From: AP-15 sp963701815 | GTDB taxonomy: Bacteria; Pseudomonadota; Alphaproteobacteria; ATCC43930; CGMCC-115725 | Length of the DNA: 64,000 nt | Assembly: GCA_963701815.1 (NCBI GenBank) | Contig: CAVPBN010000039.1 | Span: 100,740 to 164,739 of the forward strand | Direction: 5' to 3' | Shown: positions 1-9,980 of the stretch, one piece after another | Position numbering within the stretch: the first letter of the stretch is position 1 | Layout: the number at the start of each line of letters is the position of its first letter | Notes under the pieces: generated by a model | What the model was told of the DNA's origin: nothing | The model's input: only the letters and a program-made list of their open reading frames with translations | Database searches by the model: none | Position numbers and translations under genes: made by a program

Positions 1-357
1 CACGATCGCATCCTTGCCGACCAGGTCGATGCGGCTGATGTGGCTGTCGAGATTGACCCGGATGCACGGCCAGTTCAACCGGGCCGCGACCTGCTCGACA
101 TGGGTCGATTTTCCGGTGCCGTGGTAGCCCTGGATCATCACCCGGCGGTTAAAGGCAAACCCGGCGAGAATTGCCAAGGTCGTGTCGTGATCGAAGCGAT
201 AAGCATCGTCGAAATCGGGAACGTGCTCGCTGGCCTTGCTGAAGGCCGGCACTTCGAGATCGGTGTCGATGCCGAAGGTCTGACGCACCGAGATTCTGAT
301 GTCGGGTTTGTCGAGAGGAAACGCGTCGGCGGGTGCCGTTGGCTGAGCGGATTGCAT
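1..357 (-). CDS. cobS: Cobaltochelatase subunit CobS (5' part only)
   Basis: N-terminal 119 residues of the AAA+ ATPase subunit of aerobic cobaltochelatase, which with CobN and CobT inserts cobalt into hydrogenobyrinate a,c-diamide during B12 synthesis. The gene continues beyond the window edge. Visible landmarks are the family N-terminus (VRQTFGID, VPDFDDAYRFD), the Walker A GYHGTGKST near residue 82, and LDSHISRIDLVGKDAIV, which is nearly invariant in CobS. The start is ATG at 357. A J-domain gene lies directly upstream on the same strand, an arrangement common in Alphaproteobacteria. Identification by family recall is strong; completeness cannot be judged. Confidence 0.93.
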   Translation of the reverse strand, partial: MQSAQPTAPADAFPLDKPDIRISVRQTFGIDTDLEVPAFSKASEHVPDFDDAYRFDHDTTLAILAGFAFNRRVMIQGYHGTGKSTHVEQVAARLNWPCIRVNLDSHISRIDLVGKDAIV

Positions 358-414
358 TCTTGTCTGTTTCCGATGATGGAGCCGCGAGGAATTTGACCGC
401 CTGGACGCGGTTGT

Positions 415-1005
415 TCAACTGAAATAGCTGGCCTTCAAGGTGGCATAAGCCTGGTTGATGATCTTGAGTTTCTCCTCGGCCGCCTTGTCGCCGCCATGCG
501 CGTCGGGGTGATGCAGTTTGACCAGCGCCTTGTAGCGCGCCTTGAGGCGGACCGGAGTGAACGGCGGCTCGATCTCGAACACGGCGAGCGCCTGCTCGCA
601 CATCGAAAGCGCACGCCGCTGCGCACCCTCGCCCGCACCCGGCCCGCGATTATGCCCGTTGCGGGCGCGCCCGGCTTCACCGCCGGAGAACAGGCCGAAA
701 TGGTCGCGCAAACGCTCGGCGTAGCCGGGGCCGGTACGCGCGCCGAGCCGCCAGGTCGGCCGTTGCCATACCGTATCGCTGCGGATTTCCGCTTCGATCT
801 CGGCCTCGTTCAAGCCGGCATAATAGTTCCATGCCGAGTTGTAGCCGCGCACGTGATCAAGGCAGAACCAATAGTAATCGCGCAATTCCAGACGCGATTT
901 CGGCGCGCGGAAGTCGCCGCCCGCATCGCAGCCCGGATGGTCGCAGACCCGCGCCGGCGCATCGACGGCTTCCGGAAAAACAGGATCTGGCACGAGGTGG
1001 CGCAT
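415..1005 (-). CDS. J-domain (DnaJ-like) protein
   Basis: A 196-residue protein with a C-terminal J domain (about residues 135-196) containing the HPD motif (LHHPDAHGG) needed to stimulate DnaK. The N-terminal half has CDHPGCDAGGDFRAPKSRLELRD-type sequence with two cysteines and aromatic residues, typical of the alphaproteobacterial J-domain protein encoded beside cobS. I chose ATG at 1005 (MRHLVPDP) because the upstream extension is low-complexity Pro/Gly/Ala sequence. It sits 57 bp upstream of cobS on the same strand and may be co-transcribed. Role as a DnaK co-chaperone is inferred from the motif; the client is unknown. Confidence 0.85.
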   Translation of the reverse strand: MRHLVPDPVFPEAVDAPARVCDHPGCDAGGDFRAPKSRLELRDYYWFCLDHVRGYNSAWNYYAGLNEAEIEAEIRSDTVWQRPTWRLGARTGPGYAERLRDHFGLFSGGEAGRARNGHNRGPGAGEGAQRRALSMCEQALAVFEIEPPFTPVRLKARYKALVKLHHPDAHGGDKAAEEKLKIINQAYATLKASYFS

Positions 1006-1155
1006 CGCGCTCAGTATGGGCGGCAGGGGGCGGGCTGGCAAGGACGGGCCGCCGCCGATCGGGCTTCCGCCGGGTCCGAGCGGACAGGGCAGAGTTGCCG
1101 CAGCCGCTTGGCTCCGCGGCAAATCGGCGCATAAACTCCGCGGCCCCGCGTCCCC

Positions 1156-1198
1156 AAAAAAAGAGCCCGCCTGCCCGCGCGACGGCAGGCAGGCGGGC
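1156..1198 (-). terminator. Rho-independent terminator of groESL
   Basis: Perfect 11-bp inverted repeat, arms 1165-1175 and 1188-1198, followed on the minus strand by a T-run (the A-run at 1156-1162). It lies 28 bp past the groEL stop codon. Confidence 0.85.
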
Positions 1199-1226
1199 GT
1201 CGCGTTTTTCGACTATCGGGAGCGGC

Positions 1227-2873
<1,647 letters not shown>

Positions 2874-2886
2874 CTCTGCGTTCTCC

Positions 2887-3201
2887 TCAGGCGGCTTTTG
2901 CCGCGGGGGCGCCGTGTTCGATGACGCCCATGATGTCGCTTTCCTTCATGATGATCAGCTCTTCGCCGTCGAGTTTGACCTCGGTGCCCGACCATTTGCC
3001 GAACAGCACCCGGTCTCCGGCCCTGACCTCCAGCGGCTGGATCTTGCCATCCTCGCCGCGCGCCCCCGGACCGGCGGACACCACCTCGCCCTCCATCGGC
3101 TTTTCCTTGGCCGTATCGGGGATGATGATGCCGCCCTTGGTCTTCTCTTCTTCCTCGATGCGCCGGATCACCACACGGTCATGCAGCGGACGGAATTTCA
3201 T
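2887..3201 (-). CDS. groES: Co-chaperonin GroES (10 kDa)
   Basis: Complete 104-residue GroES (MKFRPLHDRVV), the heptameric lid of GroEL. The mobile loop region (EEEKTKGGIIIPD) and the GDRVLFGKWSGTEV segment are conserved. A TTG lies one codon upstream, but the AGGAGG site is spaced correctly for the ATG at 3201 and too close for the TTG, so I prefer ATG. First gene of the groESL operon, with a CIRCE operator and a strong promoter just upstream. Confidence 0.99.
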   Translation of the reverse strand: MKFRPLHDRVVIRRIEEEEKTKGGIIIPDTAKEKPMEGEVVSAGPGARGEDGKIQPLEVRAGDRVLFGKWSGTEVKLDGEELIIMKESDIMGVIEHGAPAAKAA

Positions 3202-3235
3202 CAATGCCTCCTCGAACCCAATCGCAAATCGGTTG

Positions 3236-3262
3236 TTAGCACTCTCTGCCCAAGAGTGCCGC
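3236..3262. promoter_or_regulatory. CIRCE operator (HrcA binding site)
   Basis: TTAGCACTC, a 9-nt spacer, then GAGTGC followed by CGC. The consensus is TTAGCACTC-N9-GAGTGCTAA, so one arm is perfect and the last three bases of the other differ. It lies 35-61 bp upstream of the groES start, immediately downstream of the -10 box, the position where HrcA blocks transcription. Heat-inducible HrcA control of groESL is therefore likely. Confidence 0.88.
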
Positions 3263-3263
3263 G

Positions 3264-3292
3264 CAGATAGGCGGGTCCGGCTCGCTTGTCAA
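3264..3292 (-). promoter_or_regulatory. groESL promoter
   Basis: On the minus strand, TTGACA (3287-3292), exactly 17 nt, then TATCTG (3264-3269). This is a near-consensus housekeeping-sigma promoter abutting the CIRCE element, so HrcA would occupy the transcription start region. Confidence 0.75.
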
Positions 3293-3426
3293 GCGGCCGC
3301 GGGCGCGCCGGCAGGGCATGCCGGGACGACACCGCCGCCGTTGATCGGGGTTTTGACAAGCGCGCGGCCGCAGCGCAATGTTTGCGGCCAGCATCGCGAC
3401 CCGCTGTCACTGATTGAGCCGCCGAT

Positions 3427-4404
3427 ATGCCGCAAAATGTGGAATGGGAAATACCGGGCGAGATCCAGCCGAAGCCCGGCGACTGCAACTTCGATCTCGA
3501 CCGCGCCTTGAACGCGGTCCTCGGCCTGCGGGCGACCGTCCCGGAGGACGCCTTCACCGCCGGCACGCTCGGCACCGAGCGCGCCGGCAGCGGCGTGCTG
3601 ATCCGCCGCGACGGTTTGGTCCTGACCATCGGCTATCTGGTCACCGAGGCCGAAACCATCTGGCTGACCACGCCGGATGGCGGCGCCGTGCCCGGCCACG
3701 TTCTCGGCTACGACCAGGAAACCGGCTTCGGGCTGGTGCAGGCGCTCGGGCAATTATCGGTGCCGCCGCTGACGCTCGGCACAGATTTGCGTGTCGGCGC
3801 CGGCGACCGCGCCATCCTGGCGGCCGAGGGCGGCCGACGCCATGCCGTCGCGGCGCGCGTCGTCGCCCGGCAGGAATTCGCCGGCTACTGGGAATACGTG
3901 CTCGACCGGGCGATCTTCACCGCGCCGGCGCACCCATTCTGGGGCGGTGCGGCGCTGATCGGCAGCGACGGCAGCCTGATCGGGATCGGCTCCCTGCACG
4001 TCCAGCACTCGAGCGGGCGCGAATTGCGGCGCGACGTCAACATGGTCGTGCCGATCGATCTGTTGCCGCCGATTCTCGACGACCTGCTGACCTACGGCCG
4101 GCCCAACCGTCCGGTCCGACCCTGGCTCGGGCTCTATGCCGCCGAGGTCGAGGATGCGATCGTGGTAGCCGGTCTGGCAGAGCGGGGCCCGGCGAACAAA
4201 TCGGGGTTGCGCCCCGGCGACCGGATCGTCGCCGTCCGCGACGATCCGGTGGCCAGCCTGGCCGGCTTTTGGCGCAAGGTCTGGGCTGCCGGCCCGGCCG
4301 GCAGCGAAGTGGCGCTGCAGGTCATGCGCGACAACGAAACCTTGCAGGTCCGTGTTCTCTCGGCCGACAGGACCCGGTTTTTCAAGGCGCCCAAATTGCA
4401 CTGA
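3427..4404 (+). CDS. Trypsin-like/PDZ protein lacking the catalytic triad
   Basis: A 325-residue protein with the S1C (DegP/HtrA-like) fold (about residues 30-210) and a C-terminal PDZ domain (about 225-315, RPWLGLYAAEV, KSGLRPGDRIVAV). By alignment to HtrA landmarks the catalytic His is Tyr (VLTIGYLV for VLTNNHV), the Asp position falls in ETGFGLVQ (for TDLALL), and GNSGG is PFWGG, so no protease activity is expected. No signal peptide is evident; the protein starts MPQNVEWEIPG. Similar proteins occur in other Alphaproteobacteria, so this is a conserved pseudoprotease rather than a decayed gene. Possible scaffold or sensor role is inference. Confidence 0.8.
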   Translation: MPQNVEWEIPGEIQPKPGDCNFDLDRALNAVLGLRATVPEDAFTAGTLGTERAGSGVLIRRDGLVLTIGYLVTEAETIWLTTPDGGAVPGHVLGYDQETGFGLVQALGQLSVPPLTLGTDLRVGAGDRAILAAEGGRRHAVAARVVARQEFAGYWEYVLDRAIFTAPAHPFWGGAALIGSDGSLIGIGSLHVQHSSGRELRRDVNMVVPIDLLPPILDDLLTYGRPNRPVRPWLGLYAAEVEDAIVVAGLAERGPANKSGLRPGDRIVAVRDDPVASLAGFWRKVWAAGPAGSEVALQVMRDNETLQVRVLSADRTRFFKAPKLH

Positions 4405-4425
4405 TCGGACCGGACCGGCCAAAAG

Positions 4426-4455
4426 TTGACATTTGCGGGCAGCGCTCGTTACACA
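4426..4455 (+). promoter_or_regulatory. Candidate cysD promoter
   Basis: A perfect TTGACA (4426-4431) with a weak TACACA -10 candidate 18 nt downstream (4450-4455), 31 bp before the cysD start. The -35 match is good, the -10 match poor. Confidence 0.4.
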
Positions 4456-4486
4456 AATCCCGTCGCCAACCCGCAAAGGAGCCATC

Positions 4487-5423
4487 TTGTCAGCGATTGC
4501 CGAGCTTTCCGCGCGGCCGCGGTTGCGGTCGAAACATCTGAGCCGACTGGAGGCCGAGTCGATCGGCATCATGCGCGAGGTTGTGGCCGAGTTCCGCAAC
4601 CCGGTCATGCTCTATTCGATCGGCAAAGATTTCGAGCGTCATGCTGCACTTGGCGCGCAAGGCGTTTTTTCCGGCCCGACTGCCGTTTCCGCTGTTGCAT
4701 ATCGATACGTTGTGGAAATTCCGAGAGATGATCGCGTTCCGCGATCTGACCGCGCGCAATTACGGCCTCGACCTTCGCGTCCACACCAACCAGGACGGCG
4801 TCAGGCGCGGCATCAATCCGATCACCTCCGGCTCGGCATTGCACACCGCGGTCATGAAGACCGAAGCGCTGAAGCAGGCGCTCGACCATTACGGCTTCGA
4901 CGCCGCCTTTGGCGGGGCGCGCCGCGACGAGGAAAAGAGCAGGGCCAAGGAGCGAATCTTTTCGCTGCGCGGCGCCAGCCACAACTGGGACCCAAAAAAC
5001 CAGCGGCCGGAGCTGTGGCGGCTGTTCAACACCCGGCTGCGCGAGCGCGAATCGATGCGCGTTTTTCCGCTTTCGAACTGGACCGAGCTCGACATCTGGG
5101 AATATGTCGCGGCGGAGGAGATCCCGATCGTTCCGCTGTATTTTGCCGCGGAGCGGCCGGTGGTCGAGCGCGACGGCACCTGGATCATGGTCGATGACGA
5201 CCGGTTGCCGCTGCGCCCCGGCGAATTCCCGCAAGCGCGCCGCGTCCGCTTCCGCACGCTCGGCTGCTACCCGCTGAGCGGCGCGATCGAGTCGACGGCG
5301 GCGACCTTGCCCGAGATCGTCGCCGAATTGCGCAGCGCGCGTCGCTCGGAACGCCAGGGCCGGCTGATCGACAGCGACGAAGACGCGGCCATGGAGCGCA
5401 AGAAGCGCGAGGGTTATTTCTGA
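4487..5423 (+). CDS. cysD: Sulfate adenylyltransferase subunit 2 (frameshifted)
   Basis: CysD, the small subunit that with CysN makes APS from sulfate and ATP. An AAGGAG site lies 5 nt before a TTG start at 4487. The first part reads EAESIGIMREVVAEF...LYSIGKD, then frame is lost: the expected SSVMLHLARKAF continues one base later. The cause is a TTT run at 4630-4632 where TT is expected. All downstream family sequence is intact (PLLHIDT, GGARRDEEKSRAKERIFS, MERKKREGYF end). Total length is 312 codons plus one base, the normal CysD size, so a sequencing indel is more likely than real loss. It is coupled to cysNC by TGATG. Confidence 0.9.
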
Positions 5424-7297
5424 TGTCGGCCGTGCTCGAAGCATCGACGACGCCGTCGGAAAAAGATCTGCTGCGGTTTCTGACCTGCGGCTCGGTCGAT
5501 GACGGCAAGTCGACCCTGATCGGCCGTCTGCTGCATGAATGCGCCCTGATTCTCGATGACCAGCGCGCCGCGCTGGAACGCGAATCGCGGCGCTTCGGCA
5601 CGACCGGCGACGAGATCGACTATTCGCTGCTGCTCGACGGGCTCGAAGACGAGCGGCAGCAGCGGATTACGATCGATGTGGCCTACCGCTTTTTTGCGAC
5701 GCCGGCACGGGCGTTTGTCGTCGCCGATACGCCGGGCCATGAGCAATACACCCGCAATATGGCGACCGGTGCGTCAACCTGCGAACTGGCGGTGATCCTG
5801 GTCGATGCGCGCAAGGGTGTGCTGCCGCAGACCAAGCGGCACGCCTACATCTGCTCGCTGCTCGGCATCCGCCGTCTCGTGCTCGCCGTCAACAAGATGG
5901 ATCTCGTCGGTTTCGAAGAGGGCCGCTTCGAAGAGATCGCCACCGGCTTTTCGGCGTTCGCCGCGGGCTTGGACAATGTCTCGGTCTGCGCGATCCCGCT
6001 CTCCGCGCGGCAAGGCGACAACGTCACCGAGAGTTCGGCGCGCATGCCGTGGTATCGCGGGCCGACATTGATACAGCATCTGCAGACTGTCGATCTTGCG
6101 GTCGGCGCCGACCGCCGGCCGTTCCGTTTTCCGGTGCAATGGGTCAACCGACCGACCGCCGAGTTCCGCGGCTTCTCGGGCACGGTTGCGGCCGGTTCGG
6201 TGGCGCCGGGCGACCCGGTTCTGGTGGCCGGCTCTTCCCGCTCCAGCCGGGTCAAGGAATTGGTGACCTTCGACGGGGTGCTCGAACGCGCTCGCGCCGG
6301 CGATGCGATCACTTTGACCCTCGCCGACGAGATCGACATCGCCCGCGGCGACGTCTTGACCGATCCGGGCGATCCGCCCGAATTCGTCGATCAGTTCGCC
6401 GCCCATTTGATCTGGATGAGCGACCAGCCGCTTGTGCCCGGCCGTTCCTACCTGATGAAGCTCGCCGCCCGAACCGTGCCGGCCACCGTCACCGCGCTCA
6501 AGCATCGCATCGATGTCGATACGCTGGCGCATTTGGCGGACCGGACCTTGAGCCTGAACGAGATCGGGTTCTGCAATCTGTCGACGGCGACGCCGGTGGC
6601 ATTCGACCCGTATGCGGTCAATCGCGACACCGGCGCCTTCATCCTGATCGACCGCGCCACGAATGAAACGGCGGGGGCCGGGATGATCGCCTTCGGCCTG
6701 CGCCGGGCGAGCAACCTTCACTGGCAGGCGCTGACCGTCGACCGCGACCAGCGGGCGCAACTAAAGCAGCAGGTCGCCGCGGTGTTGTGGCTGACCGGAT
6801 TGTCGGGCGCCGGCAAATCGACGATCGCCGATCTGGTCGAGCGAAAACTGGCGGCCGATGGTCGCCACACGATGCTGCTCGACGGCGACAATGTGCGCCA
6901 CGGGCTCAACCGGGATCTTGGTTTTACCGACGCCGATCGGGTCGAGAATGTCCGGCGGGTCGGCGAGGTCGCCCGGCTGATGGCCGAGGCAGGGCTGATC
7001 GTGATCTGCTCGTTTATCTCGCCGTTTCGCGCCGAACGCCGGATGGTTCGAGAGTTGACCGCGCCCAACGCCTTTTTCGAGATCTTTGTCGACACGCCGC
7101 TCGATGAATGCATCCGGCGCGACCCCAAGGGTCTTTACGCCAAGGCCAAGGCCGGCGGGATCGAGCATTTCACCGGTCTCGACTCGCCCTACGAACCGCC
7201 CGAGGCCCCGGAACTCCATCTGGCGACACTCGGCGAGAGCCCGGAGAACGCCGCCGAGCGGATCGTCGACGAATTGCGCCGCCGCCGGATTATCTGA
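5423..7297 (+). CDS. cysNC: Bifunctional sulfate adenylyltransferase subunit 1 / APS kinase
   Basis: A 624-residue fusion. The N-terminal CysN GTPase has GSVDDGKST (near 28), DTPGHEQYTRN and NKMD, plus the following beta-barrel domains to about residue 440. The C-terminal CysC APS kinase (from about 450) has GLSGAGKST, DGDNVRHGLNRDLGF and the FISPFRAERR segment. Together with CysD it turns sulfate into PAPS for assimilation or for sulfation. The ATG shares one base with the cysD stop, so translation is coupled. The sequence is complete without irregularities. Confidence 0.97.
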   Translation: MSAVLEASTTPSEKDLLRFLTCGSVDDGKSTLIGRLLHECALILDDQRAALERESRRFGTTGDEIDYSLLLDGLEDERQQRITIDVAYRFFATPARAFVVADTPGHEQYTRNMATGASTCELAVILVDARKGVLPQTKRHAYICSLLGIRRLVLAVNKMDLVGFEEGRFEEIATGFSAFAAGLDNVSVCAIPLSARQGDNVTESSARMPWYRGPTLIQHLQTVDLAVGADRRPFRFPVQWVNRPTAEFRGFSGTVAAGSVAPGDPVLVAGSSRSSRVKELVTFDGVLERARAGDAITLTLADEIDIARGDVLTDPGDPPEFVDQFAAHLIWMSDQPLVPGRSYLMKLAARTVPATVTALKHRIDVDTLAHLADRTLSLNEIGFCNLSTATPVAFDPYAVNRDTGAFILIDRATNETAGAGMIAFGLRRASNLHWQALTVDRDQRAQLKQQVAAVLWLTGLSGAGKSTIADLVERKLAADGRHTMLLDGDNVRHGLNRDLGFTDADRVENVRRVGEVARLMAEAGLIVICSFISPFRAERRMVRELTAPNAFFEIFVDTPLDECIRRDPKGLYAKAKAGGIEHFTGLDSPYEPPEAPELHLATLGESPENAAERIVDELRRRRII

Positions 7298-7353
7298 TCG
7301 AGACCCGGCGTTGCGGCGACGCTTTGCGTCGGGTTCGGCGGCGATGCGGCCGT

Positions 7354-8376
7354 TCAGCCTTGACCCTTGGCGCCATCGACTACGGCCAATTCCGGTCGGA
7401 GGCGCCATGCCCGGTCGGGTGCGCCTCCCGCGAGAAGCCGGTCGAAGTAATCGATCGTCCGGGTCAAACCGTCGCGCAACTCGGTGCGCGGCTCCCAGCC
7501 GAGCACCGCGCGCGCCTGGCTGATGTCCGGGCAGCGCTGAACCGGGTCGTCGACCGGCAACGGGCGGCAGACCAGGGTTGAACGCGAACCGGTCAAGGCG
7601 ATGATGATTTCGGCGAGTTCGGCGACCGAGATCTCGACCGGGTTGCCGAGATTGACCGGCCCGGTGATGTCGTCCCCGGCGGCCATCAGCCTGACGAACC
7701 CCTCGATCAGATCGTCCACATAGCAGAAGGCGCGGGTCTGGCTGCCGTCGCCATAGAGCGTAATCGGTTCGCTCTTGAGCGCTTGGACGATAAAGTTGGA
7801 TACCACGCGCCCGTCATCGGGATGCATCCGCGGTCCATAGGTATTGAAGATACGGGCGACGCGAATCCGCAACCGATGCTGGCGGTAGTAGTCAAAAAAC
7901 AGAGTCTCGGCACAGCGCTTGCCTTCGTCGTAGCAGGCGCGCGGCCCGATCGGGTTGACATTGCCGCGATAGGCCTCGGATTGCGGATGCAGGGTCGGGT
8001 CGCCATAGACCTCGGAAGTCGAGGCCTGAAATATCTTGGCCTTCAGCCGCTTGGCCAAGCCCAGCATGTTGATCGCGCCGAGAACGCTCGTCTTGGTGGT
8101 TTGCACCGGATCGAACTGGTAGTGGATCGGCGAGGCCGGGCAGGCGAGGTTGTAGATTTCGTCGACCTCGACAAAGAGCGAGTGGGTGACGTCGTGACGC
8201 AACGTCTCGAAATGCGTCCTGCCGAACAGATGAGCGATGTTGTCCTTCCGCCCGGTAAAATAGTTGTCGACGCATAATACATCGTCGCCCTGGGCAACCA
8301 GACGCTCGCACAAATGCGACCCGAGAAACCCGGCGCCGCCGGTGACGAGGACACGCTTGGCAACAACGCTGCTCAT
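7354..8376 (-). CDS. uxs: UDP-glucuronate decarboxylase (UDP-xylose synthase)
   Basis: A 340-residue extended SDR. The N-terminal GGAGFLGSHLCERL binds NAD; the catalytic Tyr-xxx-Lys lies in CYDEGKR; STSEVYGDP and HPDDGRVVSNFI are typical of UXS. It converts UDP-glucuronate to UDP-xylose. The gene starts 19 bp after the UDP-glucose dehydrogenase gene, which supplies its substrate, so the pair forms a two-step route from UDP-glucose to UDP-xylose, presumably for an extracellular or envelope polysaccharide. The C-terminus is about 20 residues longer than many UXS proteins. Confidence 0.92.
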   Translation of the reverse strand: MSSVVAKRVLVTGGAGFLGSHLCERLVAQGDDVLCVDNYFTGRKDNIAHLFGRTHFETLRHDVTHSLFVEVDEIYNLACPASPIHYQFDPVQTTKTSVLGAINMLGLAKRLKAKIFQASTSEVYGDPTLHPQSEAYRGNVNPIGPRACYDEGKRCAETLFFDYYRQHRLRIRVARIFNTYGPRMHPDDGRVVSNFIVQALKSEPITLYGDGSQTRAFCYVDDLIEGFVRLMAAGDDITGPVNLGNPVEISVAELAEIIIALTGSRSTLVCRPLPVDDPVQRCPDISQARAVLGWEPRTELRDGLTRTIDYFDRLLAGGAPDRAWRLRPELAVVDGAKGQG

Positions 8377-8395
8377 GAATTGATCTTTCCAGAAT

Positions 8396-9736
8396 TCATG
8401 CTAGGGCGCGCAGCTCGGACCGCAATATCCGCGCCGGGCGGCCGATGCTTATGTAGGAAAGCCCCGCGGCGGCCATCTCCTCCGGCTCGTAGATATTGCG
8501 CAGATCGATCACCAGCGGCGCCGCGAGCAGGTCTCTGACCCGGCCGAGATCGAGCGCGCGGAACACGTTCCATTCGGTCAGGATGATCAGCGCGTCGGCC
8601 CCGGCCATGGTTGCGTACGCGTCCTGGCAAAAGATCAGGTCCGGCAGCAGGGATTTGGCCTCGGCCATACCTTCGGGATCATAGACGCGGATCGTCGCAC
8701 CCGCGGCGCTCAACGGCGGCAGGATCGACAGGCTCGGGCTGTCGCGCATGTCGTCGGTGTTGGGTTTGAACGTCAGGCCGAGCACCGCGAGCGTCTTGCC
8801 GGCGACGTTGCCGCCGCAGACCTCGGCGATCCGGTCGGCCATGCGGCGTTTGCGCGCTTCGTTGACTTCGACCACCGTCTCGACCACCGACAGCGCCAAC
8901 TCGGCCTCGCGGGCCGTGCGCACCAGCGCCTTGCAATCCTTGGGAAAGCACGAGCCGCCGAAGCCTGGGCCGGCATGGAGAAATTTGCGGCCGATCCGGC
9001 CGTCGAGACCGATGCCGTTGGCCACGTCCTGGACGTCGGCGCCGACCTTTTCGCACAGATCGGCGATCTCGTTTATAAAGGTGATCTTGGTGGCGAGAAA
9101 AGCGTTGGCCGCGTATTTGATCAGTTCCGCGGTCTCGATATCGGTAAACAGCATCGGCGTCTCGAGCAGGTAGAGCGGACGGTACAAGGCCCGCATCGCC
9201 GCCTGGGCGCGGTCGCTGTCGCTGCCGATCACCACCCGGTCGGGCCGCATAAAATCGGTGATCGCCGAACCCTCGCGCAGGAATTCAGGGTTCGAGGCGA
9301 CATCGAAACCGCCTTGCGGCCGCGTCCGGCGCAGAATTTCCGCCACGCGTCGCCCGGTGCCGACCGGCACCGTCGACTTGGTCACCACCACGGCGTAATC
9401 GGTCAGCGCCCGACCGATCTCCTCTGCCGCGGCGAAGACATAGGAAAGGTCGGCATGGCCGTCGCCGCGCCGCGACGGGGTGCCGACGGCAATGAACACG
9501 GCATCGACCCCGGCCACCGCCGAGCCGAGATCGGTGGTGAACAGCAACCGTTCGGCCGCCGCGTTCTTGGCCACCAACGCTTCGAGCCCGGGCTCGAAGA
9601 TCGGCATCTCGTTGCGCTGCAGCCGGGCGATCTTGGCTGCATCCTGGTCGACGCAGGTGACGGTCACCCCAAACTCGGAAAAGCAGGCCCCGGAGACCAG
9701 GCCGACATACCCCGTTCCGATCACCGCTATGCGCAT
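8396..9736 (-). CDS. ugd: UDP-glucose 6-dehydrogenase
   Basis: A 446-residue enzyme oxidising UDP-glucose to UDP-glucuronate with two NAD+. Seen are the N-terminal GTGYVGLVSGACF nucleotide-binding motif, the catalytic cysteine in GFGGSCFPKD (about residue 260), and the GLTFKPNTDDMRDSPS segment of the C-terminal UDP-binding domain. It is upstream partner of the UDP-xylose synthase and divergent from galE across a 244-bp intergenic region. Confidence 0.96.
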   Translation of the reverse strand: MRIAVIGTGYVGLVSGACFSEFGVTVTCVDQDAAKIARLQRNEMPIFEPGLEALVAKNAAAERLLFTTDLGSAVAGVDAVFIAVGTPSRRGDGHADLSYVFAAAEEIGRALTDYAVVVTKSTVPVGTGRRVAEILRRTRPQGGFDVASNPEFLREGSAITDFMRPDRVVIGSDSDRAQAAMRALYRPLYLLETPMLFTDIETAELIKYAANAFLATKITFINEIADLCEKVGADVQDVANGIGLDGRIGRKFLHAGPGFGGSCFPKDCKALVRTAREAELALSVVETVVEVNEARKRRMADRIAEVCGGNVAGKTLAVLGLTFKPNTDDMRDSPSLSILPPLSAAGATIRVYDPEGMAEAKSLLPDLIFCQDAYATMAGADALIILTEWNVFRALDLGRVRDLLAAPLVIDLRNIYEPEEMAAAGLSYISIGRPARILRSELRALA

Positions 9737-9980
9737 ATCGTCAAACTCCGCCTGGACGCAGCGGCAGGCGACGCTGCCGCGGCGTCATTTGACGCGATTT
9801 CAGCGGGCGTCGTCGATGCGGCTTGAATACGCAGCTTCGGCCGGCAGTCAATCGACGTGGAAGAAGAGATCGGCGTGCCGCGTTATCGGTCGGATCGGAC
9901 GATCCCGTCCGGAGGCCCCTCTCCGGGCAACGGGTCGCCAAACAGCAGACCGTCACACAGCAGCAGGCCAGCGAACGGAC

